This document shows, piece after piece, positions 1-9,278 of a DNA stretch of 64,000 bases. Numbering within the stretch: position 1 is the first letter of the stretch; every line of letters starts with the position of its first letter. The notes beneath the pieces are model-generated. The model did no database searches and was not told the DNA's origin. It saw nothing but the letters and a program-made list of their open reading frames with translations. The position numbers were made by a program, and so were the translations under genes. The stretch covers positions 248,001 through 312,000 of the forward strand of contig NZ_KE384038.1 of the NCBI RefSeq assembly GCF_000423565.1, in the 5' to 3' direction. This DNA is from Runella zeae DSM 19591. GTDB lineage: Bacteria; Bacteroidota; Bacteroidia; Cytophagales; Spirosomataceae.

Positions 1-415
1 GCCAAGCTCTGAAGAAAAGGGCTTGGGCATTCAAACGGTTTTTGGTGGCTTGGGCGATAGGCCCACTGTTGACATCGTTGATAAACATGTTGATAACTCG
101 AATTTTTCCGTAGTTGTTGGTGGCGTTGAGGGCGGTTCCGAAGTCGGTCACGTCGTTTACTACCAAAGTCCCTTCAAAAAACTTGCTTTCGCCAAAAGAC
201 TCATCCGACAAGTCGGGGCGAGTGCCCCAAGTGCCTCCCCAGTTGGGAAGGTTTTGGTCGTAGATATAGTCGAGGTTCATACGAGCCAAAATCGAATCTT
301 TGAAAATGAGATTGCCGTTGACCGAGCCTAAGTCGGTTTTGTCGAGTACTTTTTCGCAGCTAGCTAATCCCAGCAAAGCCAGTATGCAGAGGGTGAAAAT
401 ATGACTCAGTTTCAT
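1..415 (-). CDS. SusD/RagB-family outer-membrane lipoprotein, N-terminal part only
   Basis: This is the first 138 codons of a SusD-like glycan-binding lipoprotein; the rest lies beyond the left edge of the window. The protein opens with MKLSH, a hydrophobic stretch and a lipobox ending at Cys20 (LASC), so it should be lipidated and surface-exposed. The sequence around residues 128-138 (LNAQALFFRAW) is the usual SusD helix motif. It sits 90 bp downstream of the SusC gene on the same strand, the standard susC-susD order, and would cap that transporter by binding oligosaccharide. The family call rests on the lipobox, the RAW motif and the neighbour. The ligand cannot be read from the fragment, but the locus points to pectin-derived sugars. 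Confidence 0.9.
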   Translation of the reverse strand, partial: MKLSHIFTLCILALLGLASCEKVLDKTDLGSVNGNLIFKDSILARMNLDYIYDQNLPNWGGTWGTRPDLSDESFGESKFFEGTLVVNDVTDFGTALNATNNYGKIRVINMFINDVNSGPIAQATKNRLNAQALFFRAW

Positions 416-505
416 GATTTAGGTGCTTATGCACAGTTATTTGTGATGGTTTTATCTGTCAATCGGGTTGACATCAGATTTCAAATTGTTGGATTCAACG
501 GTTGG

Positions 506-3500
506 TTACAGACCTAAATTAAGACCCAATGAAAACGAGCGAAGCGTAGGATATGCATCATAGCTTCCTGAGTAGGTTTTGTAACTGTAGGGGTTATAAA
601 AGTTGAAAGGATTGACGGCTACCAAATAAACTTTTAGGTTGTTGAGTCCCAGTTTTTTAGAAGCTTGGGCGGGTAGATTATAAGAAACATTGAAATTTCG
701 CATCCCTGCCGATAGCGCATTGACAAACCAAAACTCTGAGACTACATTGTAAGCATCACGATAGTAAGGACTAGGGTAAGCAGCTTGGGTGTTTTGAGGA
801 GTCCAGTGGTCGGCCCAGAATTGAGGGCGATTGGCGGTCAGGGTAGCTTGCGAACGGGCGCTTGATTCAATCACGGCTTGTCCGCCAAAGGAAGCTCCCA
901 TTACGGCCGAAACCGTGAGGTTTTTGTAAGTAGTGCTTACATTAAATCCTAACCCATAATGATTGTTGGCTTTTTTGGTCAGAAAATCTAAATCAGCATC
1001 GGTGATTTTTCCGTCAGGGGCGGTGTATTGACCAGAAGCGTCTTTGGGTCCTCTGATGTCTTGGTAATAAAGCATGCCGGGCTTAGGGGCCGCCCCGAAA
1101 ATGGTGTAATTGGGGTTTTTCTCCAACCAGCTATCGACGTCTTGCTGGGTACGAAACATCCCCAAATACCGATAGCCTTGTACGCCCATGTCGGTAGATT
1201 TTCCGATAGGGTCTTCATAAGTACCAAGTTTGCCTTTGTCCACATCAACTATCAATTGCTTGTTGTCGTTCCACGACAAGAAAGTATTGATTTTGTAAGA
1301 CCAATCGCTGGTGATTTTGTTGGACCAACCCAATGAGATTTCATACCCAAAACCATCTACCGAAGCGTAGTTTTCGGAAGGAAGTGTGGCACCTACTAAC
1401 AGAGGTACGGAAGATGTAAGAGCCGTGAGCATATTGTAGCGATGGTCATAAAACGCATCAAAGCCAAAGGAAAGGCGATTTTTGAGGAATTGGGCATCTA
1501 TCCCAAAGTTATATTTGGTGTTGTTGTCCCAGCGGGCCTGACGGTTTGACATGGCATTGTTGGGAGAGACAATCAAAGGACGGTCGGCGTTTCCTCCAAA
1601 TACGGCTCCTTTACCGGTTTGGATAGAGTAGCTAGTGAGCCAGTTGTAAGCTTTGGTGGCGTCTCCTCCCATAAAGCCCAATGAGCCACGGAATTTGAGG
1701 AAATCCACAAAAGAGACATTGTTTTTGAAGAATTGTTCATCCGAAATCACCCAACCCGCAGAGATAGAAGGGAAAAATCCCCAGCGATATTCGGGGGCGA
1801 AGTTGGTAGAAGCGTCATAACGAGCGGCTATTTCGACCAAGTACTTGTTGGCAAAATTGTAATTGATACGACCTGCATAAGACAGGTTTCCTGATTCTGA
1901 TTGTGTCTCATTGGCGGTTTGGGTACCAGTGGCGTAGCGCATATTGTCGAGGCCGCCGATGATTACGCCCTCAGCCATGGCCGCTACACTGTTGAAATTG
2001 GTTTCGGATTGCTCAAAAAAGGCAATCGCTGACACATGGTGTTTGCCAAACTGCCGGTCGTAGTTTAAGTAACCATTGAATTGATAGGTGTCGTTGTAGC
2101 TAGGATTGATACGGACGCGGTCGCCGTTGTTGAGCGTAACCGTTCTTAAAATATCGCCTCCATAAATGTGCTTGTTTTGGCCAAGCATCGAAAAGCTATA
2201 TACATTGTATTTGGTACCGTACTGTTTACCAAAGCTATTATCGAGGGTTTTGGCAAACAATACCCGAGCTTTAAGCCCTTTGATAAAAGGTATTTCGTAA
2301 TCTATATTGGCCGTGACGTTGAGACCAGTATTGCGGGTACGAGTATAATTGTCAGAGTTTTGTACTTCAAAAAAATGAAAAGCATCTACGGTATTGACAT
2401 TACCTGCATTAGACAGAAGTACAGGTAAACCATTGACATAGGGTGGGTTGAATTGAGGAGTGTAAAGCAACGCTTTCATGTCGTTTTCGGGGTTTTCTCC
2501 ACCTTGTTTGAGATAATACATCCGCTTGTCGTAAAGGTCACCACTTAACGAAAGTCCCGTTTTAAGTCCCTTTGCTACCGTAATATCAGTACTAGCGCGG
2601 AATGTCCATTTGTTGGCGTTGATGTTGTCGAAATTGGCATTTTGAGCATTGTAAGTAATACCCGCAAAATACGTAGCGCGGTCGTTGCCGCCGCTTACGT
2701 TGAGGGCATGACGCATCACGCTGGAGGGTTTCCAAGCGGTTTCGAGCCAATTGTAGTTGTTTTGTTTGAAATGCTCCAATTCATCTTGGGTATAAATGAG
2801 TGGGTCGGTGGCAGTTCTTCCTGCGGCAAAATTGAGGTTGTTGAGGTAAGTGGCGTGTTCAAAACCGTTCATCATTTTGGGCAGCATAGCGGCATCGGAG
2901 ATTCCCAACGAACCACTATAGCTGAATTTAGGTGCTCCTACTTTGCCACGTTTGGTACTTACTACTACTACACCTTGATTAGATCTTGCGCCATAAATAG
3001 CCGCAGCGGCGTCTTTCAAGACCGAAATAGCTTCTACTTCGGAGGCATCAAGTAAGTTGAAATCCTCTTCGGTTCTGACTACATTGTCAATCACGTATAG
3101 TGGACGAAGAGTACCACCATCTTTTGACAAAATAATGGGATTGCGTACGGTAATTTGGGCGTTTTCGCCAGGGCGACTTGTTCCACCCGATACGCTGACG
3201 CCGGGCATTTGCCCCTGCAAAGCCGCCGAAAGGCTACCCACAGGAAGCTCTTGAATGGCTTTCATATCTACTGCTGCAACGGCTCCTGTAAGACTCACTT
3301 TTTTCTGGGTGCCGTATCCGACTACCACCACTTCGCTGATTGAAGCTACGTCGTCGTCAAGCGTGACGGCCACAAAGTTTTGCCCGTTGACGGCCACTTC
3401 GCGGCTTTGATAGCCTACCGAACTGATAACGAGCGTTTCGTTTCCTTGCGACAACGTAAGTTTAAAATTGCCTTCACTGTTGCTTACGGTTCCTAACTTG

Positions 3501-3685
3501 GTGCCTTTGATGATGATATTGGCGCCAGGAACGGGCTGAGAGGCCGCATCTTTGATATTACCAGTGATGGTTTTACCATTTTGGGCAAAAGACGACCCCC
3601 AAAGAAAAAGAATAACTACTATGGGAAAATAAGCTTTACTCAGCCTCTTGCCCCGAAATGAGAAGGTTAGTAAAAAGGAATTCAT
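506..3685 (-). CDS. SusC/RagA-family TonB-dependent outer-membrane transporter
   Basis: A 1059-residue SusC-type transporter that imports oligosaccharides across the outer membrane using TonB energy. Order of parts: signal peptide to about residue 35 (ending SSFAQ), a carboxypeptidase-regulatory-like beta domain at about 38-125, the VVVGYGTQKK signature of the SusC family, a plug domain at about 130-245, and a long beta barrel ending in alternating aromatic residues and SLGLNLGL. There is no STN (secretin/TonB N-terminal) domain, so it should not signal to an anti-sigma factor, unlike the second SusC of this window. It lies near the 3' end of a minus-strand run after DUF3826, GH95, isomerase and BNR genes. 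That order is unusual, because SusCD usually lead the operon. Pectin fragments are the inferred cargo. Confidence 0.96.
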   Translation of the reverse strand: MNSFLLTFSFRGKRLSKAYFPIVVILFLWGSSFAQNGKTITGNIKDAASQPVPGANIIIKGTKLGTVSNSEGNFKLTLSQGNETLVISSVGYQSREVAVNGQNFVAVTLDDDVASISEVVVVGYGTQKKVSLTGAVAAVDMKAIQELPVGSLSAALQGQMPGVSVSGGTSRPGENAQITVRNPIILSKDGGTLRPLYVIDNVVRTEEDFNLLDASEVEAISVLKDAAAAIYGARSNQGVVVVSTKRGKVGAPKFSYSGSLGISDAAMLPKMMNGFEHATYLNNLNFAAGRTATDPLIYTQDELEHFKQNNYNWLETAWKPSSVMRHALNVSGGNDRATYFAGITYNAQNANFDNINANKWTFRASTDITVAKGLKTGLSLSGDLYDKRMYYLKQGGENPENDMKALLYTPQFNPPYVNGLPVLLSNAGNVNTVDAFHFFEVQNSDNYTRTRNTGLNVTANIDYEIPFIKGLKARVLFAKTLDNSFGKQYGTKYNVYSFSMLGQNKHIYGGDILRTVTLNNGDRVRINPSYNDTYQFNGYLNYDRQFGKHHVSAIAFFEQSETNFNSVAAMAEGVIIGGLDNMRYATGTQTANETQSESGNLSYAGRINYNFANKYLVEIAARYDASTNFAPEYRWGFFPSISAGWVISDEQFFKNNVSFVDFLKFRGSLGFMGGDATKAYNWLTSYSIQTGKGAVFGGNADRPLIVSPNNAMSNRQARWDNNTKYNFGIDAQFLKNRLSFGFDAFYDHRYNMLTALTSSVPLLVGATLPSENYASVDGFGYEISLGWSNKITSDWSYKINTFLSWNDNKQLIVDVDKGKLGTYEDPIGKSTDMGVQGYRYLGMFRTQQDVDSWLEKNPNYTIFGAAPKPGMLYYQDIRGPKDASGQYTAPDGKITDADLDFLTKKANNHYGLGFNVSTTYKNLTVSAVMGASFGGQAVIESSARSQATLTANRPQFWADHWTPQNTQAAYPSPYYRDAYNVVSEFWFVNALSAGMRNFNVSYNLPAQASKKLGLNNLKVYLVAVNPFNFYNPYSYKTYSGSYDAYPTLRSFSLGLNLGL

Positions 3686-3725
3686 AGCATTTGTTTGGAT
3701 TAGTGTAAACTGGTTTGAAAGCGGG

Positions 3726-4358
3726 TTATTTTTTTGCAGCTTGGGCTTCTTTGATACGTTTTTCCCATTCTTGGCTCTCTTTTTTCATGTCGATGCCTTG
3801 GGCAGATAGGTAATTGTTGATTTTCCCTTTGTATTTGCCAAACCAAGCATGTTTCTTCTCGGATGATTCGGCATCCATGGCGTGTTCGCGGGCTTCGGTA
3901 AGGTAGGATAGAATTTGTGCTTTTTGAACTTGGGTCAAATCTGGTAGCATTTCTTGGTAAGCACGGTAAGTTTTGGGCAATACGCCGTAGGTCATGCCAT
4001 CTTTGATTTTTTCAATCTGAACCGACGAGAGTTCTTTGCTCAATTGGGCTAAATATTGGAGGTGTAATTGGCCCAATTGACGATTGGTTTCTGCCTCTAG
4101 TTCTTTTATTTTGTCAGGTTCAGAGATGCCTTTTTTGGCTGTTTTGTGCTGCTCATAAAGATGATTAAGGTCTTGATACTGTTGGGCTACGAGGGTGCTT
4201 ACTCTTTTGAATTGGGTAGAGTCCGTAAGTGCGAGCGCTGCTACAATCTTGTCGGCACGTTGGGCAATGACTTGTTGATAATTGCGGTCTTCTGCTTGTG
4301 CAAGGGCGTTTGTGAGGCATACGAATACAGTAAGCCCAAAAAACAAAAATGTTTTCAT
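3726..4358 (-). CDS. DUF3826-family secreted protein
   Basis: A 210-residue exported protein with a signal peptide (MKTFLFFGLTVFVCLTNALAQ) and an otherwise helical, highly charged body rich in Lys, Glu and Gln. The pattern near the N terminus (RADKIVAALALTDS, then VAQQYQDLN) matches my memory of DUF3826, a Bacteroidetes family that often sits next to pectin-type utilization genes. No catalytic motif is recognisable and the molecular function is unknown. The gene is 40 bp upstream of susC and 73 bp downstream of the GH95 gene, so it is probably co-transcribed with them. The family call is from pattern memory; a Pfam search would settle it. Confidence 0.72.
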   Translation of the reverse strand: MKTFLFFGLTVFVCLTNALAQAEDRNYQQVIAQRADKIVAALALTDSTQFKRVSTLVAQQYQDLNHLYEQHKTAKKGISEPDKIKELEAETNRQLGQLHLQYLAQLSKELSSVQIEKIKDGMTYGVLPKTYRAYQEMLPDLTQVQKAQILSYLTEAREHAMDAESSEKKHAWFGKYKGKINNYLSAQGIDMKKESQEWEKRIKEAQAAKK

Positions 4359-4431
4359 CTTAGATTGAGTTTAAAAACAAGACACCTATTGACTTCCAAA
4401 TAGTAATCTTTGGGTGTTTATGTTGGGTTAT

Positions 4432-7221
4432 TTATTGTTTTTGTAATTGTCCATCAAACTCATAAATACTTCCTTTTTGCGTCGGGAATTTTAGCACATT
4501 GTCTCCGTAGCGAAGTTGACAAACATTACCAGCTAAGGATTTTATTTTGAGGGTTTTGAGGGCGGCTTTTTCCCAGCTAAAGTCTAGTTCAAAACCGCCC
4601 CTTGCTCTGATACCTTTGATGTTTCCTTGTGGCAAATCTCTGGGCAAGGCGGGTAGTAAATCAATAAATGAGGTATGACTTTGGAGGAGCATTTCGGTGA
4701 TGCCTGCGGAGCCTCCAAAATTACCATCAATCTGAAATGGAGGGTGCGCATCAAAGAGATTTACATACGAACCCCCTGCTCCTGAAGCGGGTCTCAAGAG
4801 CATTTTGACCATTTGAAGGGCATGGTCTCCGTCTTTGAAACGTGCCCAAAAATTGATTTTCCACGCCAAACTCCAGCCGGTACCTTCGTCGCCACGATAC
4901 ACCAAAGACTGACGGGCGGCTTTGGTAAAGGCGGGGGTTTCGTCCCAATTTATTTCATTGCCCGGATGTACTCCCCACAAGTGTGATACGTGGCGATGCT
5001 TGTTGGTCGTGTCATCTTTGTCTTCGAGCCATTCTTGCAATTGCCCAAATTTTCCGATTTGATTAGGCGCAATTTGGGCATACTTGTTTTGGAGAAGAAG
5101 ACTAAATTCGGCGTCTGTTTTTAGGATTTTGGCCGCTTCGATGCAGTTTTTAAACAACGAACGAATGATTTGATGGTCCATCGTAGGCCCTGCTACCAAG
5201 CCGCCATTTTCGGGAGAATTGGAAGGAGTACTTATCAACCAGCCCGTTTTGGGGTCTTTTACCAGAAAATCCACAAAAAACAAGGCGGCTTCTTTCATAA
5301 TGGGATAGGCTGTTTTTTGTAAAAAAGCTTGATTTTGAGTAAACAAATAATGCTCCCAAAGGTGCAAGCACAACCAGCCGGCACCCGTGACCCAGATACC
5401 ATGATTGGAGGCGTTGATAGGGGTAGTATTTCGCCAGAGGTCGGTGTTGTGATGCAATACCCACCCTCGTGATTGATAGTATTTTTGGGCGGTTTCTTTA
5501 CCCGTTTGGGCAAGTTCCTCAATCATCTTTAGCAAAGGACTATGGAGCGGGGAGAGGTTGAGCACTTCTGCTCCCCAATAGTTCATTTCGGCGTTGATAT
5601 TGGTGGTATACTTACTTCCCCACGGAGGAGCCAAGAGGTCGTTCCAGATACCTTGCAAATTGGCAGGTCGGGTGTTGGGTCGTGAGCTAGAAATCAATAA
5701 ATAGCGGCCATATTGTACATACAAGGCCATCAGTGATGGGTCTAAAACGGTACCAAATTGTCCCAAACGTTGGTCAGTGGGAAGCGCTTCTGCAGGGCCT
5801 GTCCCTAAATCAATACCAAAAGTCTGATAGTAAGATTGATATTCCTTTAGGTGCGCCTTACGGATATGGTCATACGTCGAAGCTTGAAGAGCGGTCAAAG
5901 TGGTTTTGCAGAGAGCATCGGGGAGGGCCGAAACATCGCGATAGTTGACATAGTTGGTGGCGGCAGCTAGGTACAGGGTAGCGTTGTCGGCGTCAGTGAT
6001 TTTGATACGATTATTTTCGGTCTCGACTTTACCATTAGTGGTTTCTATCCTCAGATAGCTTGTACCTTTCAAAGCTCCGTGTTTGACCTGGACTGCGAGT
6101 GAAAGCGTATGAGCATCGAGCCGTGTCAGAGTGGTGTTTTGGTGGGGACTGCTCAAGATAGCTTCAAAACTGATACTTGCTTTTTGGGTAGCTTCGAGTC
6201 TTACGACCAGTACTTGGTGAGGTTGGCTCACAAAGTAAGTGCGAGTGAAGTCAACGCCGTTGGCTTTAAAAGAAGTTTGACAAAGGGCATTGGCGAGATT
6301 CAACTCACGGCGATAGTGGGTAGCATTATTTACATTTTCGAAATGAAGTTCCAAATCGCCAAAAGGTTGATAATCGGCCTGATAGCGCGCCACAGCGGGT
6401 GGGTTACTGTCTTGGATTTTGTATTTCCAAGGTCTATTCAAAGAAATCAGAAGGTCGGGCTGAGTCGCAGGATAAATACCAATAGCGCGAGCGGTGTCTT
6501 TGTATCCAGCAATTCCACCTTTATCAAAAAAATTGATGACCTGAACCGCAATTGTATTGGAACCTACTTTGACCAACTCCGCCGGGATGCGGTATTTTCT
6601 GGGGTCGAGGCTACGAGTGTTTCCAATCAATTTTCCGTTAAAATAAGTCATATCATAATCGCGAATGCGGTTGAGGTCTACGATTAAATCTTTACCAGCC
6701 CAAGAGGCGGGAATATCAACCGTAGTTCTGAACCATACCGCGCCGTCGAGCCCCTCAAATCCAATTGCCTCCCAACCTTCGTAGGAAGGTACGGGCATAG
6801 TAGGCCATGCTTGGTCGTCGTATTGGGGTAAGGCCGGATGAAGAGGGAAATCTTTCAACGCCAAAACCTCAGCTAGCCATTCGGTTTGGTCGCCTTCGGG
6901 GGTTTTTAGTCCCATAAAATGCGTTTCGGCCAATTGTTCGGCTTCTTTTTGTTTTCCTTCTGCCAAAAAGCTTCTGATTTTGGGTAAATATTCGAAGGCG
7001 TCGACTCGATTAGGATTGCGAGGGGCTCCCGTCCAGAGGGTTTCTTCATTGAATTGAATCCTGTCTTTTTCTATTCCTCCAAATACCATCGCACCTATTC
7101 GGCCATTGCCTATGGGTAGGGCCTCTGTCCATTTGTGGGCAGGGGCAGTGTACCATAGCTTGTACTCTTGCGAATAGGTCAACAACGGTAAAAGGAAAAT
7201 ATAGAAAAACAGTTTTCGCAT
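4432..7221 (-). CDS. GH95 family alpha-L-fucosidase/alpha-L-galactosidase-like enzyme with an inserted beta-sandwich domain
   Basis: A 929-residue exported glycoside hydrolase. The start at 7221 (MRKLFFYIFLLPLLTYSQ) is preferred over an in-frame codon 51 bp upstream, because it gives a clean signal peptide and avoids overlap with the preceding gene. GH95 marks: N-terminal WYTAPAHKWTEALPIGNG with LWTGAP; NINAEMNYW (Asn541, Asn543); SPEN (Glu671); and FQIDGNFG (Asp832). These probably match the catalytic Asn pair, acid and base region of characterised GH95 fucosidases. Between residues about 105 and 283 an extra domain interrupts the N-terminal domain. It resembles the beta-sandwich found inside sialate O-acetylesterases (WFRTTVDIP, DYDMTYFNG, NTIAVQV). 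GH95 members in pectin loci can be alpha-L-galactosidases, so the substrate is open. Confidence 0.9.
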   Translation of the reverse strand: MRKLFFYIFLLPLLTYSQEYKLWYTAPAHKWTEALPIGNGRIGAMVFGGIEKDRIQFNEETLWTGAPRNPNRVDAFEYLPKIRSFLAEGKQKEAEQLAETHFMGLKTPEGDQTEWLAEVLALKDFPLHPALPQYDDQAWPTMPVPSYEGWEAIGFEGLDGAVWFRTTVDIPASWAGKDLIVDLNRIRDYDMTYFNGKLIGNTRSLDPRKYRIPAELVKVGSNTIAVQVINFFDKGGIAGYKDTARAIGIYPATQPDLLISLNRPWKYKIQDSNPPAVARYQADYQPFGDLELHFENVNNATHYRRELNLANALCQTSFKANGVDFTRTYFVSQPHQVLVVRLEATQKASISFEAILSSPHQNTTLTRLDAHTLSLAVQVKHGALKGTSYLRIETTNGKVETENNRIKITDADNATLYLAAATNYVNYRDVSALPDALCKTTLTALQASTYDHIRKAHLKEYQSYYQTFGIDLGTGPAEALPTDQRLGQFGTVLDPSLMALYVQYGRYLLISSSRPNTRPANLQGIWNDLLAPPWGSKYTTNINAEMNYWGAEVLNLSPLHSPLLKMIEELAQTGKETAQKYYQSRGWVLHHNTDLWRNTTPINASNHGIWVTGAGWLCLHLWEHYLFTQNQAFLQKTAYPIMKEAALFFVDFLVKDPKTGWLISTPSNSPENGGLVAGPTMDHQIIRSLFKNCIEAAKILKTDAEFSLLLQNKYAQIAPNQIGKFGQLQEWLEDKDDTTNKHRHVSHLWGVHPGNEINWDETPAFTKAARQSLVYRGDEGTGWSLAWKINFWARFKDGDHALQMVKMLLRPASGAGGSYVNLFDAHPPFQIDGNFGGSAGITEMLLQSHTSFIDLLPALPRDLPQGNIKGIRARGGFELDFSWEKAALKTLKIKSLAGNVCQLRYGDNVLKFPTQKGSIYEFDGQLQKQ

Positions 7222-7225
7222 ATCC

Positions 7226-8128
7226 TTACGAATGTTGGAATATAGATTTAAGATAAGATGTATTGGCCCCAAAGTTTTTCTTTACATTGTGAGGCTCTTT
7301 GGCGTCGCGTGAGCGTTCAATCACCAGCCATCCCGTCCATTTCATTTCGTCTAAAGTTTGTTTTACTTTTTGAAGGTCGAGGCGCGTATTGTGCTCAAGC
7401 CACACGCCATCTTCGTCGGTACAATGAATCTGACAGATACGTTTTTTACCCAAGATTTTAAGTTCAGTGGCCAAATCACGGCCTGCTTTGAGGGGATTAG
7501 AGAAATTGAAATAAATTTGAATGTGTTTGGAACCTATTTCTTTGAGCAACGCTACTTCTCTCTGGGCATCGAGTGAGGTTTCAATTCCGATAATTACCCC
7601 TGCTTTTTGGGCCATTTTTCCCACAACTTTGAGCCTTTGTACAATGGCGGGGCGGAGTTCTGGATTTTTTACTAAATCACCCTGTACTCCTAGTGGCAAA
7701 AAAGCTATTTTGACATTCATGGCTTTCATGGTGTCGATACAGTCTTGTACCATACGCTCATAAGTAGGGCGAGTAGCAAAAGACTGCGCATAAAAACCCG
7801 TCATGGCCAAAGAGCAAATCTTCAGATTTAGCTCTTTGGCTTTGTTCAAAAATTGTTGCCTGATTTCTGGAATAGCAAGCTGATTATCAAATGTTTCTCG
7901 ATTGCCTAGCCCCCCCATGTCTATCTCAAGGCCATCGGCACCAATGTCTTTGGTAAGTTGGAAAGCACCCAGTTTTTGGCGTTTCAAAATCATCAAATCT
8001 ACCACCGCAATTTTATACCCACCTTCCTGTGAGGCACTTGCCCAGTAAGGGGCACTAACTATGGCCGTTGCCAACAAGCAGCTACGCTTGAGAAATTGGC
8101 GGCGATTTGTGATGAAGGAGGCTTCCAT
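7226..8128 (-). CDS. Tat-exported sugar phosphate isomerase/epimerase-like TIM-barrel protein
   Basis: A 300-residue protein of the xylose isomerase-like/AP endonuclease 2 TIM-barrel superfamily. It starts with a twin-arginine signal (NRRQFLK at residues 8-14, then a hydrophobic stretch ending WASA), so it is predicted to fold in the cytoplasm and be exported to the periplasm. Barrel segments include GADGLEIDMGG, a Glu at GIETS, and a C-terminal GWLVIERS strand with the conserved Glu. The stop lies 4 bp before the GH95 start and the gene starts 13 bp after the BNR gene, indicating one operon. Members of this superfamily epimerise or isomerise sugars or act on keto-sugars; the specific substrate is not readable. 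Confidence 0.82.
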   Translation of the reverse strand: MEASFITNRRQFLKRSCLLATAIVSAPYWASASQEGGYKIAVVDLMILKRQKLGAFQLTKDIGADGLEIDMGGLGNRETFDNQLAIPEIRQQFLNKAKELNLKICSLAMTGFYAQSFATRPTYERMVQDCIDTMKAMNVKIAFLPLGVQGDLVKNPELRPAIVQRLKVVGKMAQKAGVIIGIETSLDAQREVALLKEIGSKHIQIYFNFSNPLKAGRDLATELKILGKKRICQIHCTDEDGVWLEHNTRLDLQKVKQTLDEMKWTGWLVIERSRDAKEPHNVKKNFGANTSYLKSIFQHS

Positions 8129-8141
8129 GCGGTAAAGAGAA

Positions 8142-9278
8142 TTAATCTTTATTGTTTTCAGTAATTTCAGGAGCCTTATAGCCTTCTATTTCGGGCCATT
8201 TGCCATTTTGGATAGGAATAAGCTTCCATTTAGAAGGGTCAATTACAGCATGTTTGATGCGTTGACGACGCCATGTATAAATCACATGAATCATCCCATC
8301 AGAAGTCTGAATCACCGAAGGATAGGAGTATTGACTAATGGGTGAATCTTCTAAAATAACGGCTGCCGACCAGTTCTTTCCGTTGTTGGATACTGACAAG
8401 TTAAGGGGCGTGCGAGGGCCTTTTGCCAGGTCGCCGGGGGGCAATACGTGATTATAAACCAACACGTGACGGCCGTCACGCAAGGTGACGGCGTCGGTGC
8501 CTGAGTTGTTGTTTGGTAGGTTTGACGCTGCTAATGGAGACCAAGTTTCGCCATTGTCATAAGACCACGATTCCAGCACGGCGCGGTTACGACTGCGGGC
8601 CAAGATTTGAAGTTTGCCTTTGCCGTGGTCTAAGATGCTTGGTTGAATGGCGTTGGTTGTTTTTCCGTCGTTAATCGGGCCGATTTTGCGCCAAGTTTTG
8701 CCAAAATCAGATGTCACCTCAAAATGAATCTTCCAACCGTCGCCTTCGGTACTTGTAGGGCAAAATAGATTGCCGCTTGATAGCAAAACAGGCTTGTTTT
8801 TGATAGGGCCTAAATATCCTTCAGGCAGTGCTTGCGCTGCCGACCAAGTAATACCACCATCGGTAGAAGTTTTAAGCCATCCTTTCCAAGTAGAAGGACT
8901 GGGGCCGATTTTATAAAAAAGCATCAATGGGCCGCCGTTGGGAACTTGATATAATACGGGATTCCAACACGCATAGCGAAGTTTGTCGTTGACAATCCCA
9001 TCGGCTACGTTTTGAGGTGCAGTCCACTTGCCATCTAGGCGGCGGCTTACCCAAATACATACATCAGGGTTGCGTTCTTTGGTGCCACCAAACCACGACG
9101 CCACTAGTCCCTTGGGGGTTTCGGCGATGGTAGAAGCGTGGCTTTCGGGAAAAGGAGCCGTTTCAAACAAAAACTCATCGACGATAACACCCGCCTGCCA
9201 TTTTGATAATTGGGCGAATGTGTGCAGTGTCAACAAAGCCAAAGAGAAAGCCAATAGGCAGCGTTTTATGAATTGCAT
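8142..9278 (-). CDS. BNR-repeat, sialidase-fold exported protein
   Basis: A 378-residue protein with a signal peptide (to about residue 23, HTFAQ) and a six-bladed propeller marked by Asp-box repeats: STDGGITW (about 138-145), SDFGKTWR (190-197), SYDNGETW (239-246) and a weaker SNNGKNW. The N-terminal segment SWFGGTKERNPDVCIWVSRR is typical of the bacterial BNR_2 sialidase-like group. It is the first gene of the minus-strand run leading to susCD. In pectin loci such proteins are suspected of acting on acidic sugars or on rhamnogalacturonan fragments, but true sialidase activity is doubtful here. The fold call is solid; the substrate is unknown. Confidence 0.85.
   Translation of the reverse strand: MQFIKRCLLAFSLALLTLHTFAQLSKWQAGVIVDEFLFETAPFPESHASTIAETPKGLVASWFGGTKERNPDVCIWVSRRLDGKWTAPQNVADGIVNDKLRYACWNPVLYQVPNGGPLMLFYKIGPSPSTWKGWLKTSTDGGITWSAAQALPEGYLGPIKNKPVLLSSGNLFCPTSTEGDGWKIHFEVTSDFGKTWRKIGPINDGKTTNAIQPSILDHGKGKLQILARSRNRAVLESWSYDNGETWSPLAASNLPNNNSGTDAVTLRDGRHVLVYNHVLPPGDLAKGPRTPLNLSVSNNGKNWSAAVILEDSPISQYSYPSVIQTSDGMIHVIYTWRRQRIKHAVIDPSKWKLIPIQNGKWPEIEGYKAPEITENNKD

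Noticed and set aside
6109-6687. A 192-codon plus-strand open frame inside the GH95 gene
   Set aside because: It is antisense to a clearly conserved GH95 coding region, including the Asn/Asn and Glu motif frame, and its translation shows no domain. Such shadows are common here.
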